This document shows positions 17,508 through 26,468 of a stretch of 64,000 nt of DNA, in pieces (within the stretch, counting starts at the first letter, position 1; each line of letters starts with the position of its first letter). A program made the translations under genes and the position numbers. The notes beneath the pieces were generated by a model. It did no database searches. It worked only from the letters and a program-made list of their open reading frames with translations, and was not told where the DNA came from. Origin of the DNA: an uncultured Ruegeria sp. (GTDB lineage Bacteria; Pseudomonadota; Alphaproteobacteria; Rhodobacterales; Rhodobacteraceae); assembly GCF_947500045.1 (NCBI RefSeq), contig NZ_CANMQQ010000001.1, forward strand, positions 62,001 to 126,000. Reading direction: 5' to 3'.

Positions 17508-18260
17508 TCAGTTGCGTGGCGCGGTCCAGGGCGTGCCCGGCCCTTCAAGCAGCCTGTGCAACAAGTCCTGTGTAAACGTCCAGATGTCCTGATCATGGAC
17601 CAGATGATGCGTCAACACCCCAAATGCTTCGGAATTGTCTGCCCGTCCGGTGCGTCGGTCTTGCAGCAGTGCAACTATTTGCGAAATCAGCTTTTCGGGG
17701 TCGACCAAACCGCGTGTTCCGCGCCAATCGATGGGGTCGAGATGCGTGTTTACCTGCTCGAGTCCGGGTGCCGCGAATACTGTTTTCCGGGGCGTTGCAG
17801 TCGACAGTATCCGATAGCCCAACCCGCTAAGTTTAGCTGCGACTTCAGGATCGATCCGGTTCCAAGGGGGCACGAATACCGGACGCAACCGATCACCAAA
17901 CAACCGCTGTAGCCCAGCCAGCCCCGCTGCGGCGTCGGAAACCACAGTTTCTATGGGCCTGTGCAGACGGAATTCAGCTTTCTTCTCGCCGGTTGGCGCG
18001 TGGTTTTGATGCGCCCAACCATGCACAACCGGGATTAGCGTTGGTTGATCTGACACATAATCCGCAAGTGACACCTCCGCCGCCTGGGGGATCACAGCCA
18101 GATGAACGGGCAAACCGAGCTCAACAGACATTGTGGTCAATTTTTCAAGCTGTGGTGTTACTGTGATCGCATCGTCGTCACGCCACCACAACGGCAACGT
18201 CAGCCCCGTGTCCTGCCAGCGCTGCAATTCGATCTGCAAGGGATACCAATTAAGGTTCAT
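17508..18260 (-). CDS. Polysaccharide deacetylase-like protein (NodB-fold)
   Basis: 250 residues. The likely metal and catalytic motifs are WWRDDDA (about 26), HGWAHQNH (about 80) and PPWNR (about 131), with LTHHLVHD near the C-terminus. These resemble the DD, HxxxH and RxPxxR-type motifs of carbohydrate esterase family 4. No signal peptide is visible, so it would act in the cytoplasm on an intracellular precursor. The ATG overlaps the stop of the upstream glycosyltransferase by four bases. Confidence 0.78.
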   Translation of the reverse strand: MNLNWYPLQIELQRWQDTGLTLPLWWRDDDAITVTPQLEKLTTMSVELGLPVHLAVIPQAAEVSLADYVSDQPTLIPVVHGWAHQNHAPTGEKKAEFRLHRPIETVVSDAAAGLAGLQRLFGDRLRPVFVPPWNRIDPEVAAKLSGLGYRILSTATPRKTVFAAPGLEQVNTHLDPIDWRGTRGLVDPEKLISQIVALLQDRRTGRADNSEAFGVLTHHLVHDQDIWTFTQDLLHRLLEGPGTPWTAPRN

Positions 18261-19399
18261 CGGCGGGCCTCGAACAATTCCGTTGCAATTTCTACCGAGC
18301 GGTGCGCGCCATTAAAACCTTCGGTCATAGGGGGCCGAACGGCACCCGACAGGGCACGGCCCAGCGCATTGGCCAATGTGGGTCCGGATAGGTCTGAACT
18401 GTTCAGCACCTCGATACCGTCCAAGTGCGAAAGCGCGCGCGCGCGCAATCCTTGCTCAACCTCCTGACCATCATCGAACGGGATCAGAACCGCCGGGGTA
18501 CCGCTTTGCAGCACATCCATGGCCGTGTTGTATCCGCACATACTGACCGAGGCTTCAACCAGTGGCAGCATCTGCCGAAAATCAGGCCGGACGGGTTCCA
18601 GAATGATTGATGCACCTTCGGCCAATTGCGAGAGCTTAGCAATCCGCGCTTTAGCATCCTGTCCACCCACCAACAGGCGCCAGCGCTTGTTGGGCATCTT
18701 GCGGGCGGCCTCGATGGCCGCCTGAAAGATCGGCTGGCCCACAGATCCGCCACCTGCGCTGACCACGATCTCACCTTGGCCAATACCGTCCGGATGATGT
18801 GGCGGCGCGGTTGGCGCGACGAAGCCGGTGTAGTGCAGGCGTGAAGCCAATTGAGGCGTGACAGGCCAGCTGACGCTTAGCGGCGTGATTTCAGGATCGG
18901 AATGGACCAGAACACCGTCATAATACTCTGCGATGATCTCATCTGCCTGAATTGCTTTTGCAGGTTTCGAGGGGGGTGCGAGAATATCACGGATCGAACT
19001 CAGGATGATCGATGGTTGAGGTAATTCTCGTGCGGCCTTCAGTGCAGCCCGAAACTCTGCGGCCAGAGAACGTCGCCCAAACGGATAGAGTTCGGTAATC
19101 AGAATCTGCGGCCCGAACCTGCGTATCGCCTGTGTCAGCCCGGTTGTGCGGGCGTCGAAATAGGCGGCGTCGGCAACTGCATCGTTCTGATCAAGCAGCC
19201 GGGTGAAATCAGTTCCATCCGACCGTAGCGGTGGCAAGCTCAGCAAAGTTAATCCGCTCGTGTCCAGCTGAGGGGCAGGCATACCGCCCGAGATCACAAG
19301 CACATCGTGGTTCTGCTCGGTGAACGCGCGTCCCAATATGAGAGCCCGGCTCAGATGACCGGTGCCCAACAGGTGGGTAACGACGATCATCACCTTCAT
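18257..19399 (-). CDS. GT-B glycosyltransferase, MurG/GT28-like
   Basis: 380 residues. The N-terminal Rossmann part opens VTHLLGTGHLSRALILGRAF, resembling the glycine-rich acceptor loop of MurG-like enzymes. The C-terminal part has VSAGGGSVGQPIFQ and CGYNTAMDVLQSGTPAVLIP, the donor-binding region of GT28_C domains. No membrane segment. It is the fifth gene of the operon and starts two bases after the phosphatase stop. It is distantly similar to the first gene of the operon. Confidence 0.78.
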   Translation of the reverse strand: MKVMIVVTHLLGTGHLSRALILGRAFTEQNHDVLVISGGMPAPQLDTSGLTLLSLPPLRSDGTDFTRLLDQNDAVADAAYFDARTTGLTQAIRRFGPQILITELYPFGRRSLAAEFRAALKAARELPQPSIILSSIRDILAPPSKPAKAIQADEIIAEYYDGVLVHSDPEITPLSVSWPVTPQLASRLHYTGFVAPTAPPHHPDGIGQGEIVVSAGGGSVGQPIFQAAIEAARKMPNKRWRLLVGGQDAKARIAKLSQLAEGASIILEPVRPDFRQMLPLVEASVSMCGYNTAMDVLQSGTPAVLIPFDDGQEVEQGLRARALSHLDGIEVLNSSDLSGPTLANALGRALSGAVRPPMTEGFNGAHRSVEIATELFEARR

Positions 19400-19401
19400 G
19401 A

Positions 19402-19980
19402 TCAGCCCTCACGCGCAACGAGGCGGATGGGTTCAGGTTCGGCCCGCATAGGGTCCAGTTCCAGAATAAATAACCTGTTGCGCTTGATCTTGAACGGGGC
19501 GGGGCCCGCAAAGTTCCATCCCCAGGCTTTGGCCAAAATCACGCGCATGATGCCGATATGGCAGACCGCCAGATTGTCGCCCTTCAGGTTGGTCAGCCAG
19601 GGCGCGAGTCTTGCCCAGATCTCGGCCGGGCTTTCGCCCTTAGGCGGCCGATAATCCCAACCCCATTCTTCGATATGACGATATCCACTGTCGGGGATTG
19701 CAATCAGATCTACGCCACGTTTGCCTTCCCATTCCCCCCAATTCATCTCGGTCAATGCATCAGACGTTTTGGGAGCTTGGCCAGACACCAGCTGGGCGGT
19801 TTCAGCGGCACGGCTCAGGGGGCTGGACCAGATTGATGCTGTGTCCCAAGGCGATGGCAGGCGATACCCCCCAAGCTCAGCGCGGGCTTCGGCATCCAAG
19901 GGTATGTCGCTGCGACCCTGAATGCGGCCTGCGCGGTTCCAATCTGTGTGTCCATGGCGCAAAAGGGCGAGGCGGCTCAT
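19402..19980 (-). CDS. Histidine phosphatase family protein
   Basis: 192 residues with the phosphohistidine motif LLRHGHTDWNRAGRIQGRSD at the N-terminus, the acid/base region EMNWGEWEG (about 79-87) and the second histidine in AVCHIGIMR. Such enzymes dephosphorylate small molecules, sugar phosphates or proteins. Lodged between glycosyltransferase genes with a four-base overlap on its 5' side, it probably acts on a glycan intermediate such as a sugar phosphate. The substrate cannot be deduced. Confidence 0.85.
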   Translation of the reverse strand: MSRLALLRHGHTDWNRAGRIQGRSDIPLDAEARAELGGYRLPSPWDTASIWSSPLSRAAETAQLVSGQAPKTSDALTEMNWGEWEGKRGVDLIAIPDSGYRHIEEWGWDYRPPKGESPAEIWARLAPWLTNLKGDNLAVCHIGIMRVILAKAWGWNFAGPAPFKIKRNRLFILELDPMRAEPEPIRLVAREG

Positions 19981-21053
19981 GATTTTTCCTCCAACAAGGG
20001 GCGAACGGCGGTCCAGAATTGTTCGGTAGCTGACGAGATTAAATGGCGTTGTGCGATGTATGCCCGGGCATGTTCGCCTTCAGACCGTCGCAGGGCAGGA
20101 TCGTCCAAATACATCTGTATGCGTGCAGCCAACGCTTTGGCACCCAACCCGACGCTTGGATGATCTGAGGGCATCAGCACGTCCCGCACGCCGGGGCGGT
20201 CTTGTGCTACGACCGGCACACCGCTGGCCTGAGCCTCAAGATAGACCATGCCATAGGCTTCGTTGACACCTGGCCAGACGAATATTGATGCTTGACGGTA
20301 GAGGGCCTGCAAAGCGCTTCGATCCAACTGGCCCAAAAACTGGACCCGGGCTCCGAACCGCGCCATCAGTTCTTCGACCTCTTGGCGGGCAGGGCCGTCG
20401 CCTGCTACGTCCAGCGCCCAATCCCCGGTCAGATGCTCTAACGTCTCGGCCAATATTGTGTACGAGGCCAGCTTGTCCCCCGGACGCATCATGCCCACGG
20501 TCAGCATCGCGCCATCGCGGGTCGAAACAGGGGGCAATTCGGCGACGGGCAGAAACGGAGGTAACTCCACCAATGACTGAGAGCTGAACCTTTCCCGCTC
20601 TAACGTGATCAGATCGTTGGCGGTGTGATAAAAAATCACCCGCGCTGTGTCGCAAGCGTGGTGAGCAGCATGGGCAAAGTCAGCCCATGGGCCCGAGAGC
20701 CGACTGGTGGCACGGGTGCTTTCCAGCTGGACATAGGGAATACCCCTTGCGCGGCTCACTTCGGGGCCCAACAGGTCAGGGGCCTTGTAGTAGTTGTGAT
20801 AGGTCACCCAAAGGTTGGTGTCCGGTGGCAGGTCCGAAATCAACCGCGCGGCCTCAACCTTTGCCTTTTGGCGCAACTCCTCCTGAAGGTCCTGGTCACC
20901 TGATTTGTCATAAATGCGCATTTGCGATGCGAGGTCGATACAATCACCCCGGGCACTGATCGCAGCGATCAGATTACGGGCCATTTCACGATCACCCGAA
21001 GGTTTTGAACTGTCGGGGGATTTCATCGGCGCGTAGAAAGCCACCCGGGTCAT
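19977..21053 (-). CDS. Glycosyltransferase family 4-like protein
   Basis: About 358 residues. The C-terminal donor domain has LTVGMMRPGDKLASY, VAGDGPARQEVEELM and the EX7E-type region YGMVYLEAQASGVPVVAQ (about 264-281). The N-terminal half starts VAFYAPMKSPDSSKPSGDRE, as in bacterial GT4 proteins. The ATG at 21053 overlaps the upstream stop; the ORF track start at 21071 lies inside the previous gene. Cytoplasmic, third gene of the operon. Confidence 0.85.
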   Translation of the reverse strand: MTRVAFYAPMKSPDSSKPSGDREMARNLIAAISARGDCIDLASQMRIYDKSGDQDLQEELRQKAKVEAARLISDLPPDTNLWVTYHNYYKAPDLLGPEVSRARGIPYVQLESTRATSRLSGPWADFAHAAHHACDTARVIFYHTANDLITLERERFSSQSLVELPPFLPVAELPPVSTRDGAMLTVGMMRPGDKLASYTILAETLEHLTGDWALDVAGDGPARQEVEELMARFGARVQFLGQLDRSALQALYRQASIFVWPGVNEAYGMVYLEAQASGVPVVAQDRPGVRDVLMPSDHPSVGLGAKALAARIQMYLDDPALRRSEGEHARAYIAQRHLISSATEQFWTAVRPLLEEKS

Positions 21054-22300
21054 CACAAGCCGTCCGCGCACAATGCGTTTAGCCGCTTGGACAGGCGGCG
21101 GATGCCGGGATCCATGCGAAAGTCAGCGATGAGCCGGTCAAATGCGGCCTCTGCCATCCCCGCGGTTCTGATCGGGTTCACGGCCATATCGGTAATTGCT
21201 GTGGCCAACGCGGACGGGTCGTCTGAGGCCAGAACTCCGTGGACGCTGGTTTCGATAAATTCCGGGATCGCCGATACAGGTGTTGACAGGATCGGAAGGC
21301 GCTGAGATGCCGCTTCCATCAAAACATTCGGCAAGCCGTCCCGGTCGCCATCTTCCGCAATCCGGCTTGGCAACACAAACAGATCGGCATTGCGCATTTC
21401 GGCAATGACTTCGGGCTGATCACACGCTCCCATCCATGTGATCCGCTCGGACAGACCTGCAGCGTCAGCTTGCGCACTCAACATTTTAGCCAAGTTTCCA
21501 CCGCCGATATGGGTCCAATGCCAGTTCAGGGTCTTGGGGAGACGTGCGAAAGCTTCAATAAGTCGGTCAAAGCCTTTCTTTTCAACCAAACGCCCGACCG
21601 AAAGCATGCGAAAGGGCGCATTTGTTGCACGTATGTTCCGTTCCGGCGGTGCAGGGAACCGGGACAGATCCAGCCCGTGATAGATCAACTCAACCCGCTC
21701 AGGATCGTCGGCCAAATCGCGTAGATGCGCGGCGCCAATGGCCGTGCAGGTTGCCCCGAAGGCAGCACCATGAGTGGCCAGTTGCAGTTTTTCCCGCTTT
21801 TCCCAATCTGGTGAGGTCCAGATATCCTTTGCGTGGGCCGAAAAGCTCCATGGCAGACCACGCATGATCGAGGCATAGCGCGCAACCGATGAGGGCGTGT
21901 GCATAAAGTGCGCATACAAGGCCTGAGTTTCCTGAGGCAGCTCTGCCGCCAGAACGCAGGCCTGACCAAACCGGCGGATGCGATTATGGCTTGGGTCTCG
22001 GCGAAGATCTTGCCGCCAGACGCGATAGGCGTCCCCGTACCCGGGCAAGCGAGATGCGATGGTGCGCGCGGCAGCAATCCGTTCAGGTTCTTCGAACAGG
22101 TATTCCGGCAGATAATGCACCTGCCCGTTAAAGCGATCGTGCAACGGATGTCGCTTTGTATCGGTCGGGTGGCGCAGTGACCAGATATCGAAGCTGTGCC
22201 CAGCCTCCTGCAAGGCCACTAATTCCTGCGCTATGAACGTCTCGGACAGGCGCGGCCAGCCTTTGACCAGCACCGCTAACTTGGGGGCTGCAGATGTCAT
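21053..22300 (-). CDS. Glycosyltransferase family 4 protein (WaaG/ExoL-like)
   Basis: 415 residues. The N-terminus GWPRLSETFIAQELVALQ is the SETF motif of GT4 enzymes such as colanic-acid-type glycosyltransferases. The donor half has LSVGRLVEKKGFDRLIEAF and DGLPNVLMEAASQRLPILST. Second gene of the operon, overlapping its upstream neighbour by four bases and its downstream neighbour by one. Confidence 0.88.
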   Translation of the reverse strand: MTSAAPKLAVLVKGWPRLSETFIAQELVALQEAGHSFDIWSLRHPTDTKRHPLHDRFNGQVHYLPEYLFEEPERIAAARTIASRLPGYGDAYRVWRQDLRRDPSHNRIRRFGQACVLAAELPQETQALYAHFMHTPSSVARYASIMRGLPWSFSAHAKDIWTSPDWEKREKLQLATHGAAFGATCTAIGAAHLRDLADDPERVELIYHGLDLSRFPAPPERNIRATNAPFRMLSVGRLVEKKGFDRLIEAFARLPKTLNWHWTHIGGGNLAKMLSAQADAAGLSERITWMGACDQPEVIAEMRNADLFVLPSRIAEDGDRDGLPNVLMEAASQRLPILSTPVSAIPEFIETSVHGVLASDDPSALATAITDMAVNPIRTAGMAEAAFDRLIADFRMDPGIRRLSKRLNALCADGL

Positions 22301-23511
22301 CCGGTGGCGCGCTCTTGTTCTGCGCCCAGCAGTGCATTGATGCGGTGGGTGACGTAGTTCAGCCCGTCCAGCAACCCGGCGCGAATCGCCTGTGAGGGCA
22401 ATGGCTGATGAGGAAGGTTACGGATCGCGCGGATCATAGAGTCTGCTGTCAGGCCGTCGCGGTTTTCATCCAGCATTTGCACCAGCCCCAGATCCTCGGC
22501 GCGTGAGGCGCGAATCCACTGTTCCAACCGCGGCGTCGTCCGCGGGACAATCACGGCGCGCTTATCAAAGGACAGAACCTCGCAAAAGGTGTTGTAGCCG
22601 CCCATGCAGACAACACCGGCCGCTCCGGCGAACAGAGTTTCAATCTGGGATTCAAAGCCAACGGCGGTAACCCGACCATTCAGCGCGGCAACCCGTGTCT
22701 CAAAATCTTCGCGCAGTTCTCCTGACAGGAAAGGCCCGTAGACCAGAACCGCACGCGGCGATAGGTCTGGGTCTTTCTCATAAGCAGACAACACAAGATT
22801 AACCATCGCTTTGCCATCACCACCGCCACCGGGGGTGATCAGGATATAGGGTTGTTCGGGCGGTTCGCCGATAGGCCCCAGATCTCGCCGCAGATACCCC
22901 GTCCAATGAATACGTTGCTGCGTCGCCGGGCTGAGCGGCAGGCCTTGCGTCGGGTCGTAGACGGACCGCAGCCCATACACCCATATCTCATCATAGAACC
23001 GCTCGGTCGCGGCGATGGCTTCTTTGCGTTTCCATTCGGCGGCCAGAACGTCGGGCTCATCCAGAACATCGCGCAAGCCCAGTATCAGCTTGGTGGAACA
23101 TGAGTTTTCAAGATATTCAAGCGTCGGCAGCAGTTCGCCACGAAATCCGGTTGGTTCTTTGTCGACGATCAGAACATCAGGGTCGAATTGCTCAACTGCT
23201 GTCTGAATTAGGCTTGAACGCAGCTCGGTCACGTCGTCGATTCCCATACCGATGGTCTGCGAGGCATATGAGCCATCTGCACGCTTGGTGACACCGGGCA
23301 GGCGAACGTGGTCGACCCGGTGCGGGAACGTGAACCGGCCTGCCACGGGCGAGCCGGTCAGAATCAAAGCCGAGGCACGCTGATCAGCTTGAGTAATGGC
23401 GGCAGCCAGAGCCCGAGACCGGCGCAAATGACCCAGACCGAACGTGTCGTGACTGTAGAGCAAGATGCGAGGCGCGCGGCCGTGATGTTCGTTTTTGTTA
23501 CCTAGGCTCAT
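22297..23511 (-). CDS. GT-B glycosyltransferase, GT28-like, first gene of glycan operon
   Basis: 404 residues. DTFGLGHLRRSRALAAAI forms the N-terminal glycine-rich loop, ITPGGGGDGKAM the interdomain loop, and CMGGYNTFCEVLSFDKRAVI the GT28-type donor site. A conserved helix region ILGLRDVLDEPDVLAAEWKR precedes it. It is soluble, with no signal or membrane segment. It heads a chain of seven genes in which most junctions overlap by one to four bases, which indicates a dedicated pathway. The donor and acceptor are unknown. Confidence 0.78.
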   Translation of the reverse strand: MSLGNKNEHHGRAPRILLYSHDTFGLGHLRRSRALAAAITQADQRASALILTGSPVAGRFTFPHRVDHVRLPGVTKRADGSYASQTIGMGIDDVTELRSSLIQTAVEQFDPDVLIVDKEPTGFRGELLPTLEYLENSCSTKLILGLRDVLDEPDVLAAEWKRKEAIAATERFYDEIWVYGLRSVYDPTQGLPLSPATQQRIHWTGYLRRDLGPIGEPPEQPYILITPGGGGDGKAMVNLVLSAYEKDPDLSPRAVLVYGPFLSGELREDFETRVAALNGRVTAVGFESQIETLFAGAAGVVCMGGYNTFCEVLSFDKRAVIVPRTTPRLEQWIRASRAEDLGLVQMLDENRDGLTADSMIRAIRNLPHQPLPSQAIRAGLLDGLNYVTHRINALLGAEQERATG

Positions 23512-23893
23512 GCCTTCGCCCGTTTTGGTTCCGATGCAACTCCGCGCGTTTGCACCTGATTATCCCATTTCTTTTGCGTCCGCTTGCCCAAGGCAGGGAA
23601 TTTGCCTTGCAAATGCGCCAAACATTGCGATTTGGCAACAGCATAATGGCCGATCAGCCACCAAAGTGCCGCGCAAACTAAAGTGGCGATTACTTAATCT
23701 GACCAAATAAGCGTGCACAATTATCGCATAGGCGGTGATATTCAATTTTTGAATGTTTGGAAACACTTTATCCAGTCGATTGCGCAGAAGTCACTGACCT
23801 TACACGAAGTCGTATACTTACGCGCGGAAAATTTGAACAGCCGAGCGAGGTTCTGTAGTCTTGCCTACAACTGTGAATTAGGTGCAACACACT
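23512..23893. promoter_or_regulatory. Gene-free divergent promoter region with two palindromes
   Basis: This 382-base stretch separates the glycan operon (minus) from the MscS-type gene (plus), and I find no coding sequence in it. It contains TTTGC-CTT-GCAAA (23601-23613) and, four bases on, GCCAAA-N8-TTTGGC (23617-23636). They are 100 to 120 bases upstream of the first glycosyltransferase, a plausible place for an operator. Base composition is lower in GC towards the MscS side. Confidence 0.45.
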
Positions 23894-26281
23894 ATGAAAA
23901 TGAATGTTCTGGCCGGGCTGGTTCTGGCGCTTTGGGCTGCGATGCTTGCGTGCGTCTCCGAAGCGACGGCACAAACCTCGCTGATACCGGGATATCCCAC
24001 AGGATCATCCGAAGAAACCAGCACAACCGCCTCGGATGAAGAGGGCGATCTAGCCGCTGCCATCCGTTCAGCCACCGAAGCAGGCGCAAGCGTTATTGTC
24101 ATTGATAGCGTCGGGCAATTGGTTTCGACGCCCGGAGGTACAGACGCTACGGCCGCGTCGGAAGATGCTGATCCGATGGCGGATGGTTCTCAGTTGATGA
24201 GGGCGCAGGAGCGGTTCTCGAAATTCCGGGACTCTGTCCGATCACGACTGGAGGCGTTGCCGTATTCCGTTTTTGAGGTGCAGTACGTCCTGAGGCAAAC
24301 AAGCCCGGATGGCCGTATTCAGACCTATGTCGAGGTTTTGGCCTGGAACATTGTTTTCCTTCTGTTGGGTCGTTGGCTATCGACCGAAATCTACGGCAAG
24401 CGGTTCGCCAAGCGGTGGGTCGTGGCCCGTATAAAGGAAAACCCCATAGGCTATCGCGAAAAGATGCCCTTTCTGGTTTATCGTTTCGTGATGGGTATCG
24501 GCGGTACGGTCTTTGCCATGCTGATGGCGCTGATCGTAGGATATCTGTTTTTCGGAGAAGCCGAGGATATATCCATTCAGTTCACAGTCACGGCGATCTT
24601 CACCGCGTTTTTCCTGTCGCGCACGGTTGCAGATCTATGGCGGATGATCCTGTCGCCGTTTCTCAGCCAATATCGCTTGCCTCCGTTCTCAGACCGAGAT
24701 GCGAAGCGGTTGTACAGGTGGGCCTCAGCTATCGCGACTTATGACATCTCGGTCGTTTTGTTTGCGACCTGGGTGGCGGATTTCGGATTAAACTACAATG
24801 TCTACGCTATGGTTTATGGTGGTCTGACACTGGTTGGGGCGCTGGGCAATGTCCTGATGATCTTGTTCAATGCACGTGCGATTTCGCATGCGATCCGAGG
24901 TGGACGCATGCCTGATCAGGTCTCTTGGATCTTGCGATTTATCTCGTTCGCTTGGGCTCCGGTTTTGATGCTGTACATCGTATTTAGCTGGTTCAAACTG
25001 GCGGTGGACCTGGTTCTTGAAGTCGAGGATTCGATCCCGATCGTCGCCAGCAGCTATGCAATCTTCATGTCGGTTGTTGTTGCCTATGGTGCGATGAATT
25101 ACCTGCTGGAGCGTTATTTCGACCGCAATCGTCAGATTGAGGAACTGAACGCCGATGCAGATGAAGCCGATGCCGGAGATATGGCTGAGGTCGCCACGCC
25201 CGAAGCTGAAAAGCGCAAATACGCTATTCTGACTTACGAAGACCTTGCCCGCAGAGTCGCTGGCATACTGGCTTTTGTCGTTGGGCTTTATGCGTTGGTT
25301 GTCATTTGGAACCCGCAAGCCAATTGGAGCGATGACCTACCAGTCGAGCGGGCGCTTGATATGATGGTGATCCTGTTCATCGGCTATATTCTGTTTCACT
25401 TCTTCCGTGTCTGGATCGACAGCAAAATCGCGGAAGAGGTTGTCGACGGTGCCGCTGATGCGGAGCTTGGTGACGAAGGTGGGGAAGGCGGGCAAAGCCG
25501 GCTGGCAACTCTGCTTCCTTTGTTCAGGGGAGCTATTCTTGCCGTTGTCGTAGTCACCATAGCCTTGATTGCTCTGATGGAACTTGGGATCAATGTCAGC
25601 CCGCTGTTTGCCGGTGCCGGCGTCGTTGGATTGGCTGTTGGATTCGGGTCTCAAACGCTGGTGCGTGATATCTTTTCAGGGGCGTTCTTCCTTATGGATG
25701 ACGCCTTCCGAAAGGGTGAGTATATCGACATCGGGGATGTGAAAGGGACTGTCGAGAAAATTTCGATCCGTTCATTTCAGTTGCGCCATCATTTGGGGGC
25801 GTTAAACACGATTCCCTTTGGTGAGATCAAAGTGCTGACGAACTATTCTCGTGACTGGGTGATCATGAAGTTACCGCTGCGGGTGACTTACGACACCGAT
25901 GTCGAGAAGGTGCGGAAACTGATCAAGAAGCTGGGCCAGGAATTGCTGAGCGATCCTGTGATCGGTGAAAACTTTATTCAGCCGTTGAAATCGCAGGGTG
26001 TGATTGAAATGCAGGACTCGGCAATGATCATCCGGGTCAAGTTCATGACCAAGCCGGGCGATCAATGGCTGGTGCGCAAAAAGGTCTATCAGGATATTCG
26101 AGAATTGTTCGCCCGCGAAGGTATCCGGTTCGCGCATCGCGAAGTCACTGTGCGATTGGCAGATGGTAAGGAGGCAGAAGATCTGACACCGAAACAGCGT
26201 GAGGCGGTGACAGGTGCTGTCCAAGCGGCGATTGACGACGATTATCTGGATGATATCGGCCCCGGCGGAGACGACCGCTAG
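23894..26281 (+). CDS. Large MscS-family mechanosensitive channel
   Basis: About 795 residues. A signal peptide (cleavage near ATA/QTS, about residue 27) and a periplasmic segment are followed by many membrane helices. The conserved MscS pore helix and beta domain, GLAVGFGSQTLVRDIFSGAF and INTI-like LNTIPFGEIKVLTNYSRDW, lie at about 580-665. A short acidic tail follows. Such channels release solutes on hypo-osmotic shock. The ATG at 23894 is favoured over the GTG at 23882 because AGGTG stands nine bases before it. Confidence 0.9.
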   Translation: MKMNVLAGLVLALWAAMLACVSEATAQTSLIPGYPTGSSEETSTTASDEEGDLAAAIRSATEAGASVIVIDSVGQLVSTPGGTDATAASEDADPMADGSQLMRAQERFSKFRDSVRSRLEALPYSVFEVQYVLRQTSPDGRIQTYVEVLAWNIVFLLLGRWLSTEIYGKRFAKRWVVARIKENPIGYREKMPFLVYRFVMGIGGTVFAMLMALIVGYLFFGEAEDISIQFTVTAIFTAFFLSRTVADLWRMILSPFLSQYRLPPFSDRDAKRLYRWASAIATYDISVVLFATWVADFGLNYNVYAMVYGGLTLVGALGNVLMILFNARAISHAIRGGRMPDQVSWILRFISFAWAPVLMLYIVFSWFKLAVDLVLEVEDSIPIVASSYAIFMSVVVAYGAMNYLLERYFDRNRQIEELNADADEADAGDMAEVATPEAEKRKYAILTYEDLARRVAGILAFVVGLYALVVIWNPQANWSDDLPVERALDMMVILFIGYILFHFFRVWIDSKIAEEVVDGAADAELGDEGGEGGQSRLATLLPLFRGAILAVVVVTIALIALMELGINVSPLFAGAGVVGLAVGFGSQTLVRDIFSGAFFLMDDAFRKGEYIDIGDVKGTVEKISIRSFQLRHHLGALNTIPFGEIKVLTNYSRDWVIMKLPLRVTYDTDVEKVRKLIKKLGQELLSDPVIGENFIQPLKSQGVIEMQDSAMIIRVKFMTKPGDQWLVRKKVYQDIRELFAREGIRFAHREVTVRLADGKEAEDLTPKQREAVTGAVQAAIDDDYLDDIGPGGDDR

Positions 26282-26304
26282 GAGGGCTCCCGCCGCTTTG
26301 GATA

Positions 26305-26368
26305 GCGTCTCTGACGAGACGCCAACCAAAGCGTTGGGCCGAGCCGCGCGTTCCGCGCGGCGGTTGGT
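26305..26368. terminator. Nested inverted repeats downstream of the MscS-type gene
   Basis: Three inverted repeats: GCGTCTC-TGAC-GAGACGC (26305-26322); CCAACC (26323) pairing with GGTTGG (26363-26368); and, inside the second, GCCGCGCG-TTC-CGCGCGGC (26343-26361). The first hairpin can end mscS transcription, although no run of T follows. The layered structure is more elaborate than a usual terminator. Confidence 0.5.
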
Positions 26369-26468
26369 CTTCGGTGCGTCCAGTTGTCCTTGAACTATGT
26401 ATACCGGTTTTTTCTTCCGATCGATGGGAGAGGTAGGAACCTGAAATCCAACGAAATCTATAAGTGCG

